Origin: Kudoa neothunni
Taxonomy: Eukaryota > Cnidaria
Length of the DNA stretch: 64,000 bases
Assembly (NCBI GenBank): GCA_964304625.1
Contig: OZ199840.1
Coordinates: 9,114,001-9,178,000 of the forward strand
Reading direction: 5' to 3'
Shown: one piece after another, positions 50,224 to 61,380 of the stretch
Position numbering within the stretch: position 1 is the stretch's first letter
How the letters are laid out: the number at the start of each line of letters is the position of its first letter
The notes under the pieces: generated by a model
What the model was told of the DNA's origin: nothing
The model's database searches: none
What the model saw: only the letters and a program-made list of their open reading frames with translations
Position numbers and translations under genes: made by a program

Positions 50224-52033
50224 CAGGGGTTCTCCACCGTTTTTCCAGTTATCCTCTTAGCCCTTAGCCAGGTGAAAAATCAACATTAATCCCCCTCCCC
50301 TCCCCTCCCCCTCCTTCTCCCATCAGGAAATGAACTCTATATTGACTTTAAGGTTTTATAATGGCCTAGCTATAGCAGAGGCTATTTGAGGGGTAAATTC
50401 TTGTCTTAAAGGGACATGTACACTTGCGTAATGACCATTTTTAATCCCATCAACTCTTTCTCACAAGTTGTACACAGATTTGATTTTTAAAATTTTACCA
50501 CATTAGATTATTTCTTGCTCATTACTTCGCTCTTAGAAGTTCGAAATAATTAAAAATAGTCAAAACTAATGACACTTGAATATTATTTACAATGAAAATA
50601 GTCACTTTAAGTATTATTATTATTAATATAAGTATTATTTGACTAAATCATTAAAAATAAATGAACCATAAAAGGAAGAGACCAACTACAGTTGTATAAA
50701 TAATTGTTGAATACCTATTTCATAAAACATTTTAAGAATTTCCGCCTAATTCATATTGGGTATAATAACCCTGAATATTATACAGTAAGGTCTCGATATT
50801 ACGAGGTTCAAAATAGGGTAGTCGGTCGACATTTTTTCAAATTTCTATAACTAACATTGTAAACTTTTCGATGTACACACTCGTTTAGTTAATTGTTTTA
50901 CCAAGAAATACTAAATAACATTTAAAACCCCTATTTTTTGTATAATTCAGGATCTTGGTATTGGGCGTGTAATTATTTCAATTGTAATCCGATTAAAGCC
51001 ACTAAATTACACATTCGAGCGTTTGATATTGTGAAAGAAAAAAAAATTGAAACTATAAAATATTATGATTCAATTACATCAATCTGAAACGCCAAAAAAT
51101 AACTTTATAACGCCATAGAAAATCATGAATTCTGATATTGTGAGTTTTATTCGAAGTTAGTTATTCTTCTCTGAATAGAATTTTATTTAATAAATATAAT
51201 ATAAAGAACTTCAATGTTGTTAATTTCAATAAAGGAATTACAAATAAAAATTCCATCCAGCTTCAAATTGCGTTATATGGCCGGATTGTGTTGGAACATT
51301 ATAAAAGACAAATACTCTAGAATTTTTTTCACTGAGAAGGCAAAAATTTTAAGATTCGCCGTTGTTTAAAACTTCACTCTTCGTGGAGAAGGGGGTAAGT
51401 TGACGATAATATTGTTAATGATTAGTTAATCAAATTTTGTTAGGTAAAACGTAGATATAAAAAAGAAAACATATTAAATATCGATGAGACTGCTCTTTCT
51501 GAAGAACAATGCACTCAACGAACATACGATATAAAGGAGTTGAATTAAAGAAAATGAAACGATCAGAAAACCTGCAATAGAATTATAGAGTGCGTAATTT
51601 AAAGAGATAAAATTTTCACACAGTGCCATTGGTAAATTTAAAGAGGCCCCTGTTTTAAATAATTAGATATCTTCAATTATCTTCTTGAAATTTTAAAAAC
51701 TCTTGATCAAAAGTTCGCGAAAGTTGAAGCAAAGTTCGTATATTATTAGATCGATGCGTTTCGTATCTTTAATATAACAATACAAAAAAGATGGATTATT
51801 ATTTGGTTAAAAAATAAAAATTTTATTCTAATGACGCAAGCACGAACCATTTATATTTGACAGTAAAAGTTCAAGTCCCCATTTTGTGCGCAACATCCGA
51901 CACCTTACTGTAATTCCTTAGAAATCCTAAAGAACCTCACAAACCTATAATGCAAAAATTTCCCTTATCAAATTTTGATGGTAATTAATTTACCCTCTGT
52001 CATTTAGATTTTACCTCCGCTTGAGAATCTCTG
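50224..52033. mobile_element. hAT-type MITE, copy 2, with nested pogo element
   Basis: The ends are CAGGGGTTCTCCACC (from 50224) and, inverted, CAGAGATTCTCAAGC (to 52033). They are flanked by an 8-bp target duplication, CATTAGAG at 50216-50223 and CATTGGAG at 52034-52041, with one mismatch. Eight-bp duplications and CAGGGG ends identify hAT. The body outside 50783-51910 is homologous to the copy at 30961-31443. No hAT transposase frame is left. Confidence 0.85.
50783..51910 (+). mobile_element. pogo-type Tc1/mariner relic nested in the hAT copy
   Basis: A 1,128-bp element is bounded by TA dinucleotides and inverted ends CAGTAAGGTCTCGATATT and CAGTAAGGTGTCGGATGTT. On the plus strand near 51465-51525 the frame reads YKKENILNIDETALSEEQ. 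NIDET is the first-aspartate motif of the pogo DDE/DDD transposase. Stops break the frame on both sides. It splits a hAT copy whose unsplit homologue is at 30961, so it inserted later. Confidence 0.75.
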
Positions 52034-52325
52034 CATTGGAGGGTTAAATCAATTTTTTTTAAAATAAGAATAAATGATATTGATTAATTTATGAACTTTA
52101 TTAAAAATCAATTATAATTATTATTAAATAAACGATTAAGCAAGAAAAAACTATTTCATTCAAGTAAACTATAAAAAATTATATATTTAGCGATGCAGGG
52201 TGGTGTGTAATAAACAAAGTAACAATTACAGCAGTCATACAAGTAGGAGACATCGTGGAATCACAGTTTTTTCTCATCAATGATACCTTAATAAAAATTA
52301 ATTAATTAATTAATCAATCAATTAA

Positions 52326-53859
52326 TTAATTAAATTTCAAGTCAAAGAAACTACTACTATCATCAGGCTCATCCAATAATGGGTTTGGATCACCTGGGTT
52401 GACCTCTGATGGTTTGGTAGTCTCCGAAGAAAGTGACCCTGGTACACTGTCGTCGCTTAAATCGCTATCGGGCTCCATTAGCTGTGAGATTTTGTTAGTT
52501 TTAATCGAACTAAAATTGCCGGCTGAACCTGACCCACTTGCACCTCTATCTACTATTTGTTTTTCATTTATTTTTTTCAGAACATTTTCTCTCGTTCGAA
52601 TCGACGACGTATTTGATTGGTAAAAGCTTACATTCCTTCGAGGATGATGCAACAATTTGCAGTTGTAGCAACGATATGCTACGGTAGGAATTACATTAAA
52701 ACTACATACCCAGTCCACAAGTGTATACTTATGTTGAGGAAATCTTCAGGCGGAACAAGACCATTATGAGCGTAACAATGGTTGCATATTAAGGCATTAC
52801 GATTTTCAGGGCCGTCACCAAGCAATTTATCGATTATCTAAAAAATAATTTATGTGGATGGATAACTTAAAAAATTGGTGGTACTTTGTCAATCCATGAA
52901 CGATTTCTGTAAACCTGAAATGGAGGTTCATTATCAGCAGACTCTTCGTTCAATTTATCTACAGTTGATTAATAACAATGTAACAGCCCAATTAAAAAAT
53001 TACCATCATCAATGTTAAAAGAAACTGTACCTAATGAATATAATAATAAAATAAATTAATTATAAATAGAAAAATAATCCTCCAAAAGAATACCTTTTTT
53101 GGAGGAGTTATTAGTTGGTTTTAACAAAGCATTGGAGGGGTTGACAGTTTGGTCTTGAGTTGGAGCCCGTTTTGGTTGAGATGAATGGGGTGCTTTACAT
53201 GATGTCGTATTTTTGGTTGGATCGGCCAACATTGTTTTGATAATATTTTTCGGTTTCACACCAGATATATCAAAATCTAGATCCTACACAATTGTGATAA
53301 AATTGATGATGATAATTTGACCAATAAATTATTCACATAGAACAATTTATTCTCGGGGTCGTATTTGGTTCTGAGTTGAAGGACTTTCTTGTAGGAGCCT
53401 TCTTCCATAAATTTTGAAAACTATGTATTTGAATATTAAGAGATATAATGTGTGAGACTGGTTAATTTTACCATTTGTCGTAGATGGTCATTTTGTTTGT
53501 TGATATGAATTTCTAAAGATGATATTCACAATTAGTCCAACCAACCAACTAGTAAAGGTTACCAAGAGAATTTATTTTGTAATTGCATATACGTGAAAGT
53601 AGATACAATAGAAAATATAGTCTAAAATGTTGAATCGATACAATCAATTATAATTAAACAACTAATAAATATACATAAATGTAAAAATTGTAGATGACAC
53701 CGCAGTATTCATCCAAGCTTTGCTTCTCCCAGCTTGATACATATACAACGAGAACGATAATGTGATCCCACCAAATAGCGTGACTATAAAATAGGAAATG
53801 GTGGAAAATCGTCTAATTTTGGTGTATATTTTTTTGGACGATTCCGAGCGTAAAATATT
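52326..53859 (-). CDS. LNPK: Lunapark, ER three-way-junction protein (5' end incomplete)
   Basis: The first recognisable exon, from 53859, has membrane segment 1 (ISYFIVTLFGGITLSFSLYM), a short loop, then segment 2 across a phase-2 intron (SSTIFTFILYFLLYLL). A lunapark-type cytosolic segment follows: NKQNDHLRQM, FSKFMEEGSYKKVLQL and RTKYDP. A disordered Ser/Pro/Asn region then leads to the diagnostic zinc ribbon: LLGDGPENRNALICNHCYAH, then TYRCYNCKLLHHPRRN. The two C-x2-C pairs are intact. The long acidic tail ends at the stop at 52326. Lunapark sits in the ER membrane and stabilises three-way tubule junctions. The first exon, carrying the usual short N-terminus, could not be placed upstream of 53859. 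Confidence 0.9.
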
Positions 53860-54827
53860 CTAACACATTACGATTGATCGAAATATACCACACAAATGTG
53901 AATACATAATGAACATGGTCCATTTGGGAGTCAAGAGGTTTTTTTCTCTATGTACAATAGTTTATATTGTTTGTTGGGCAAAAGTTGAAAAATAATTACA
54001 AAAAAAGACAGCACTAGTCCCATCATATAACGATTAGCCGAATTCGTACGAATAAATATCCACTCGAATTGAGGTGATAATATAATTTTATTAGTGATTT
54101 AAATTCAACAGAAATTATGAGTATATTAAAGTTGGTTGATTTATTGTGATAGATTTGAGGTTTGGACATTTTTTGTTTGATAATTAAAATTGTCGTCCCA
54201 ACTCGTCAACTTTGAGAATATAAATCTAAGTAGCTGAAAGTCTTTTCAAAATAATCCTATAAATTTCTTTAGTATAAATATTTAGCAATATATTTGTGTG
54301 GAATATTTTCTCAATAATCAATACACAAAATAATAATGTGCTTTCAATTTTCTAGTATATATTGTTTATAAAAATGTGTTGAATTGATTTTCATTGGTAA
54401 AAAGTTGATAAATCAGTTCCATACAAATCATTTATTTAAATAACTAATCATAAATTATTTTTACGATTATTGACGAAGGTGTGTAAACGAAATTTTTTCG
54501 ATTAATCTAGCACTTCCTAAATATAATTTTAGATTCCCCACTAAATATAAATATTGAAAATTAATTAATTTTTGGCGCGAAAATTTTGTATATTAAATTA
54601 CATGAAAATTAAAAAGAAACCTAATTGAATCTTCTAGATCACTCGAAAATTTACACCCTCCAAGTATAATTGAGGTAAAAAAACCACACGTTTTTATTTG
54701 ATAAAATATTGGAAAAATGATAATATGTATTTTTAGAAGTTTTTATAATATTTGATCGATTTAATTATATTCAGTAATTTCATAAATGTCATCATGTAAT
54801 ATTGTGTGTGAGCGATAAAGAAATATT
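53860..54827. other. Intergenic sequence, possible lunapark first exon
   Basis: A minus-strand open frame with a hydrophobic stretch (MMGLVLSFFVIIFQLL, near 54040) lies here but does not match lunapark. No secure gene. Confidence 0.35.
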
Positions 54828-55592
54828 TTAACCACGGTGTATGTGTGTATATGTATTACTTTTGAGATCACATATTTTCAATAAACATAACTCAAAATTC
54901 AGCTTATTTAGTAAAATTAATTCTTTATTTAATTTACATGTAAAGCGATCAAAAGTATCATAATCCTGACATAGATTATTGCATAAAACAGGTAACTTAG
55001 ATAGGCTTGAAATGTTCATTATGGCGGAAACGACACTTAAAAAATTCATCTAAATATGCCGTAGTTCATTAATATGACAAAAAAATTATGGATTATTTTG
55101 TTACCTCAATATTTTCCATACCATCAAAAGGTGAAACTCACATTATTTGGAGAAATTTATGTAATGAAAATAGATCAAGATAGATCTTTCCTTCTTCTAG
55201 CCCAAATATCTCTTTAACTTTAACCGATTCTTGATTATCACTGTGATATCCCTTCAGAAATAAACTGCTAACGAACCCATCCAATTCTCTCTATTTATCA
55301 ACAAAAATGTTTCCACCCATGTACTGGTATATTCTAAAATAATGATGTACATAACAGAACTAAATATTATTCTGAAAATATCAATTTTATTTTGTAACAA
55401 AAATGGAGAGACATCAGGACAACTATTCGTAATATTTGCAACACATTTTCTAAATGCCAACCGGGATGGATTCATTAATGAGTTAATTTGTGTATCTGTA
55501 TCAATATTAAATTTTTCTAACGATAAATAATCATGAAACTTAGAAAATAAATAAAAGAGGCTTGGTATTAGAGTAATTATTATCAAGATCAT
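54828..55592 (-). CDS. Orphan small secreted protein candidate
   Basis: The ATG at 55592 starts a hydrophobic leader (MILIIITLIPSLFYLF). A phase-0 intron after YTSTW and a second intron with a consensus GTGAGT donor after LHKFLQI join three exons with matching phases. The last ends at the stop at 54828. The mature chain has a C-x7-C pair (KCVANITNSC) and a later CNNLC cluster followed by three more Cys, plus an N-glycosylation site. No known domain is recognised. A second hydrophobic stretch (FSSVMYIIILEY) may be a membrane segment or part of an intron. Low coding bias makes this a tentative gene. Confidence 0.4.
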
Positions 55593-55745
55593 TTGAAGAT
55601 TTCAATGAAATTTATTATGGCGCGTGCGCACGGCAGATTAAGATATGATATTCATGCAATAAGTATATATTTACTCGATAAAATTTTTTCAAAATTTCCG
55701 CAAACATTTACTTCAATATTTTGGATAATTAGATGAAAAAAAATC
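55593..55745. other. Short intergenic sequence
   Basis: AT-rich, no features. Confidence 0.4.
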
Positions 55746-55945
55746 CTGGGGTCCAAAATACTTCAATTATACTCCGAAGATGTTTTTGTAATAAAAATTG
55801 ATAGAACACATAAAAAATTCCAATAAGTCTATTCCTCAAAAGATAAACGTGTTGTACGAGAATAGAAGAAATGTGAATTATAATTATTACATAATGGCTG
55901 AGAGAACAGGATGACAATCTCGTTTTTGATCAAAACGGACCCCAG
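55746..55945. mobile_element. Small MITE with inverted ends
   Basis: A 200-bp segment starts CTGGGGTCCAAAATAC and ends CAAAACGGACCCCAG, perfect inverted repeats over the first nine bases. The GGGGTCCAAAA core also occurs at the left end of the piggyBac relic at 48950. No coding content. The target site is unclear because the tetranucleotide satellite begins right after it. Confidence 0.5.
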
Positions 55946-55948
55946 TAT

Positions 55949-57029
55949 ACTTGCTTACTTGCTTACTTATTTATTTGCTTACTTTCTTACTTACTTGCTT
56001 ACTTACTTACTTACTTGCTTACTTATTTATTTGCTTACTTGCTTACTTACTTACTTGCTTACTTACTTACTTGCTTACTTATTTATTTGCTTACTTTCTT
56101 ACTTACTTGCTTACTTATTTATTTGCTTACTTACTTGCTTACTTACTTACTTTCTTACTTACTTGCTTGCTTACTTACTTACTTGCTTACTTACTTACTT
56201 TCTTACTTATTTATTTGCTTACTTACTTACTTTCTTACTTACTTACTTACTTACTTTCTTACTTACTTGCTTACTTACTTACTTACTTTCTTACTTATTT
56301 ATTTGCTTACTTACTTTCTTACTTATTTATTTGCTTACTTACTTTCTTACTTATTTATTTGCTTACTTACTTACTTTCTTACTTACTTACTTTCTTACTT
56401 ACTTACTTTCTTACTTACTTACTTACTTGCTTACTTACTTGCTTACTTATTTATTTGCTTACTTTCTTACTTACTTGCTTACTTACTTGCTTACTTACTT
56501 ATTTATTTGCTTACTTATTTATTTGCTTTCTTACTTATTTATTTGCTTACTTATTTATTTGCTTACTTATTTATTTGCTTACTTATTTATTTGCTTACTT
56601 ACTTACTTTCTTACTTATTTATTTGCTTACTTATTTACTTACTTACTTACTTACTTTCTTACTTACTTGCTTACTTACTTACTTTCTTACTTATTTATTT
56701 GCTTACTTATTTATTTGCTTACTTATTTATTTGCTTACTTACTTACTTTCTTACTTATTTATTTGCTTACTTATTTACTTACTTACTTACTTACTTTCTT
56801 ACTTACTTGCTTACTTACTTACTTACTTTCTTACTTATTTATTTGCTTACTTATTTACTTACTTACTTACTTACTTTCTTACTTACTTGCTTACTTACTT
56901 ACTTACTTTCTTACTTATTTATTTGCTTACTTATTTATTTGCTTACTTACTTTCTTACTTATTTATTTGCTTACTTTCTTACTTATTTATTTGCTTACTT
57001 ACTTACTTTCTTACTTACTTACTTGCTTA
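55949..57029 (+). repeat. 1.1-kb TTAC/TTGC/TTAT/TTTC tetranucleotide satellite
   Basis: The whole block is built of 4-bp units TTAC with TTGC, TTTC and TTAT variants, forming a higher-order pattern of roughly 12-28 bp. Because 4 and 3 share no factor, and no unit on this strand makes a stop codon in any frame, all three plus frames stay open for about 350 codons. They read as Leu-Thr-Tyr-Leu-Leu-Ala repeats. These are artefacts, not a membrane protein. The array is strand-asymmetric: pyrimidine-rich on plus. Confidence 0.95.
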
Positions 57030-57616
57030 GACGGTTAAATATTTCATGTGTATATAATGAGTAATATTAACTTTTCATAACTTCAGTTGAAATTTAACTT
57101 TATCAAGTATAAAGTCTATTATTTCAATCGTAACAGACAATAAATACACCAATCACAAAATTTTTATATTAAAAAAATATCAATAATTCCTTATTAGGTT
57201 AATCTAATGTAACTTCTTAATTATTTTCGAAACTGTTAGAAAAGCCACCAAGTAATTATGTACTCAACAACGCCACCCTCCAAGCTAACTAAATTTTATG
57301 AGGCCTGCACCCTCCAAAAATTGTGCCCACCAAGGGGCTATTTTACCTTATAGGGCTGATATCTGATATCATGCCAATTGCTTTTAACTCAAAATCAGAT
57401 TTATGTATCATTTTTAAAAGTCAAAATAAATATCGCTTAAATAGACAGCGCGTAAAAGACAGGCACACTACAAACGGAAGCGAAATAAATTCCAAGGTCG
57501 AACTAACCAACGGTTCTCCTTGAAATCGAACACAGAGATGAGGAGTTTGTAAAAAGTTGATGGTGTCAAAACAAAAACACACCAACGACAGTGGTAAATT
57601 ATCTACACTATGGTGT
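57030..57616. other. Intergenic sequence
   Basis: About 590 bp. Short CACCCTCCAA motifs near 57273 and 57309 resemble piggyBac ends but are not paired. Otherwise nothing. Confidence 0.4.
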
Positions 57617-58491
57617 TTACATACAACAATCTGACCGACTTCCATTTCCAGGATCGTCGTTGTTGTACGATGTGTTAAGAGACGCCAACACACTGTTGTT
57701 GTGAGAGGTTTGTCTTGTGTGTGGATGGAATGTGCTACTGGAGTTTCTGGAGAGGAGTTCTTTTTGTTGTTGTACTTTGTAGATTTTCTTTGTTATCTCA
57801 TAAAAAACATTGGCAACATTGGTGTTGTTTTTGGCGGAAGTTTCGTAGAAAGGCATTTTGAACTTTTGGGCCATCTAAACATGTGAAATAGTGAACCAAT
57901 GCAAATTCGGTGACCAATCAAAAGCACACTTTCAAACCGGTTTCGTAAGGAATGGCCCTTTGATCTTCAAGATCAGCTTTGGCTCCAATTAGAAAAAGAA
58001 TCACATCTCTATTCGAATGTTCGGCAATGTTACACATCCATTTTTCGATATTTTCAAGCGTTTTCGGTTTTGTTATATCGTACACGAGAAGAATTCCCTA
58101 AATGGCAATATACATCTACACTTAAACCGCTACACCAATATACCATAGCTCCTCTGTAGTAGGAAGCGGTGAGTGTTTGAAATCGTTCTTGTCCAGCTGT
58201 ATCCCTACCATTCAAATAGCCAATTATTATTATTCTTCTACAACCAAATACCATATTTGGAGTTTGATTTTTTTCCCATCTATTTTCAGTGTTTTAACCT
58301 TGAAATCAATACCTACAATTTTATCGGTATAAATATTGTTTGGAAAATCCTCCTCATATACCAATTGTGGCTATGAATGTTTCGCTGAAAGAATCATCAG
58401 CAAATCGAAGCAATAAACTCGTTTTACCAACAGCCGAATCACCAATTATCATCAATTTCAGTAGACAATCATAAGTAGACGCTCGATTCAT
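57617..58491 (-). CDS. Rab8/Rab10-like small GTPase with altered NKxD motif
   Basis: Five exons from the ATG at 58491 give 225 residues. The P-loop is GDSAVGKT (residues 17-24), switch I ends in [11 protein letters not shown], and switch II is [22 protein letters not shown], the Rab8/Rab10 type. The guanine-specificity motif, normally NKxD, reads AKAD (IGAKADLED, near residue 122). ETSAK is normal. The C-terminus has a long Ser/Asn-rich stretch ending SDCCM, a usable double-cysteine prenylation site. Rab8/10 proteins drive exocytic and ciliary membrane traffic. Loss of the Asn of NKxD usually weakens nucleotide binding sharply, so this may be an unusual or nucleotide-loose Rab, or a recent mutation. 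The other motifs and frame are intact. Confidence 0.9.
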
Positions 58492-59416
58492 GCTATTTAA
58501 GAGAGCGTCTGAAGCTATTTTTTAGATGACGTTAATGGCCGACAGATGTCGATGGTGTCTGTTGGCTCTGTGGATTGCAATGTGTGTCATTGATTCCTAA
58601 TCCATCACTCTCACCAAAGTGATAAAAGGTTAATTTTGTTGTTAGGCTAACCTCTAACACTCTACCTCACCTCCAAAGCTTATTGTGAAGGGTGATCATT
58701 GATAGTTGATAGCTGATAGTTGATAAGTGTTTTGTGTTGAATTCACAACAATAAATAACTTTGTTGAATTAAAATTTTTAATTTATGTGAGTAGAATATG
58801 GGATTTTTGTTGATCGACAAATATTTAAGCAATTGAACAATCCTATTCAACTCTACCATTCTCATGGGAGAAGTATCCAACCAAATTGCGTAGAGATACC
58901 GATTGTGTGTAATTGGTTGTGTTATACATTTCATATTAAGTATTATCGACTCAATAGCAAACTCATCATGTCCTGATTAATCGAGCTAATCCCACTTATG
59001 GATTGACTGTATATTTTTGATACAAATTTTGGTGGATAAATATTTTTAAAATTAATTATTACAATAACAATAGTAACTATTTTAATAATTAATAGTAATA
59101 ATAGTTGTAATAATTGTAATAATTTTCTGAGGTTGTTCAGTTAAACGGGAAATGAGTGATCTGTTTTTGTTTGGGTTAGTATGGTTACTGTTGAGTTCAA
59201 GTAGGCGCCAACTTTTTTGAGTCATATACATGCGATCTGATTGACAAATGTGTGTATAGTGGGGCAGTGCACAATTGCGAGTAGGTCTCACCAACACAAT
59301 TCGCCCACTAAGAGAAGTCATATTTCTTTTGTTAATTAAATAGGGTCCTTCTCATGACGCTATAACTCCAAATAGGCTATACCATACCCAATTACCGCCC
59401 AAGTCATACAGGCGAA
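58492..59416. other. Intergenic sequence between divergent genes
   Basis: About 900 bp between the Rab start and the single-Kunitz gene. It should hold both promoters. No secure coding frame. Confidence 0.4.
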
Positions 59417-59731
59417 ATGTCAATGAATAACCCGGAAAATACTGAGCGTAAACTATGTTATCTTTGTGATTAATCCTATTTTATCGTAGTTGTGGAAATC
59501 AATAGACAAAGAGCAGGATTGGAGCCGTATGAACTGAAAGAAAAATGCAAACAAAACCCTGATCCTGGTCCTTGCTCTAAGGGCCTCATTCGATGGTTTT
59601 TCAACTATCAAACCAGCATTTGCACAATGTTCATTTATGGAGGATGTGAGGGTAATAGTAACAAATTCGACACCTACAAGAAATGCATGGAAGACTGCTA
59701 TCCTCTGAAAAAAATTGTTGATGGAAAATAA
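59417..59731 (+). CDS. Single-domain Kunitz protein
   Basis: Two exons, joined by a 36-bp phase-1 intron, end in one canonical Kunitz domain. All six cysteines are present (CKQNPDPGPC, then IRWFFNYQTSIC, FIYGGC, KKC, MEDC). The Cys14-Cys38 brace and GGC turn are kept. After Cys14 the reactive loop reads SKGLIRW, so the nominal P1 residue is Ser rather than the usual Lys or Arg. The modelled N-terminus from the ATG at 59417 (MSMNNPENTERKLF) has no signal peptide, so the true first exon may lie upstream. Unlike the two genes at 0.8-4.4 kb it is an intact inhibitor-type fold, separate and on the opposite strand. Confidence 0.78.
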
Positions 59732-61380
59732 AACCAATTGCGCTATCAACATCATGAAACTTCATAAAATCATTATTTCATTTTGATATTGACTCTTATT
59801 TCCTGTTAAACTCTTTGTAATGTATTAAAAGTAATATTTTTAGTCAAAAATTAGTTAAGTCAATTTAGTTGCGAAGTTCTTTCTCTTGAGATTTTGTCAA
59901 AATATTAATGATTTGTAGATTTTCAATATTAGAACAGATTTAAAATATTAATTTTTCAATGTTTGAAAATCTGGATTTTCGTCCCCCTTATTCAACATTT
60001 TACTTAGGCATTCGTAGAATTCGATTATTTCTAACTAAGCAGTTCAACTTATTTGATTTCTCGATATATCAAAATCATGCAATAATCAGACAATTTCAAA
60101 AGAACACCCAATACGAACACACCTCTCAATACCCAGATATTATAGTAATATAGGGTAGGGGGAATTTTTTTAAACTTTTTATTAGCAATGTGGATAACCA
60201 ACTTGTTTGATCATTTAATAACTTACAAAACCCCCTAAACACGTGCTTCCCTATTCGTTTTGACTTTCGCCCTCCCTACAGGGGAACATGTGTATCTACA
60301 TCCCCGTATCAAAACTAATCAAAACAACTAATCAAAATTAATCGTAACAAATTATAACGTGTATTATGTGTAACGCTAAGATAACTAATCTCGTGTTAAG
60401 CGTAACGTATGTCTTAATAAAAAGTTGATTTTTGTGATAAAAAAATTAACAGTATGAAAAATAATTTTAAATATAACATAATTGGTAGATTAATTTTATT
60501 ATATTTTTATTCAAACCAGATGTTACGATGGAAGCGAGACTCCTCGAGAGCGGTAGACAGATCATTCGCTAGACTACACGAAGTCTTGTGATTGATCTAT
60601 ACTAAATTATCAAATGTATTCACATTAAAAATTTCTTTTACTTAAATAATGTTTTATTTGTCTTATCTAATGAAAGATAAATGAATTATGAAGAAAATAA
60701 GACTACAAAATTTGCCGACCTTGTTTGAATTAAAATTTTATATATTATTTTGGTCTGCTAAATGTTTTCCACTTAAAAATAATTATTTATAAAGCAAAGG
60801 ACAAGAAAAATCGCATGTGGCCAATTCTTTTTTTTGTTTGGAAGAATTTTATTATTCAAGTATAAAAAGGTTGATCTCAACAATGATTGTTTCTCTTATC
60901 AACTCCGCATTTTGCACCACCCAAAATGGAAGCACCCCTCTAGACCAATAATTATAACGCAAAATCAGACTCACAATATGTATGCAAGGTCGGTTAGTAT
61001 TTTTATTTTAATTTATTAACTTGGAAGTAATTATCCAAAACCTTTCTCCTATTTATATCATGATTCCCACCGGATTAACACAATATTTTCTTTAGCAAAG
61101 CTCTCGATAAAATAAATTCTATTGATTAGATATAATCCAAAACAAATACAACGAAAACTCTATAAAAGGTCTCAATCAAATAAAACAAACCTTGTTTCAA
61201 TAAAATCAACAAATAACTTTCCACCTTTACCCCCAAAATTATACAATGTTAAACTTCGTTTGCCAATATGAAACTATTGTGTTTACAGGAACTATGAGTA
61301 ATCAATAGAGAATTTGATCGTTATAAAGTATAATTCCATGTATATCTGAACCAATAAAATTGTGTAACAAACAAACAAAC
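59732..61380. other. AT-rich intergenic sequence
   Basis: About 1.65 kb with no secure gene. A (CAAA)n run lies at about 61369-61383. Confidence 0.45.

Noticed and set aside
53950-54180. Hydrophobic minus-strand frame considered as the first exon of lunapark.
   Set aside because: It does not match the lunapark N-terminus and no in-frame junction to the exon at 53859 was found.
55911-57064. Three overlapping plus-strand frames of about 350 codons rich in Leu, Thr and Tyr, like a membrane protein.
   Set aside because: They are one 4-bp satellite read in three frames; none of the unit variants makes a stop, so length is not evidence of coding.
60525-60600. A GC-richer patch considered as a possible tRNA.
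   Set aside because: No A-box or B-box pattern and no cloverleaf that I could fold by eye.
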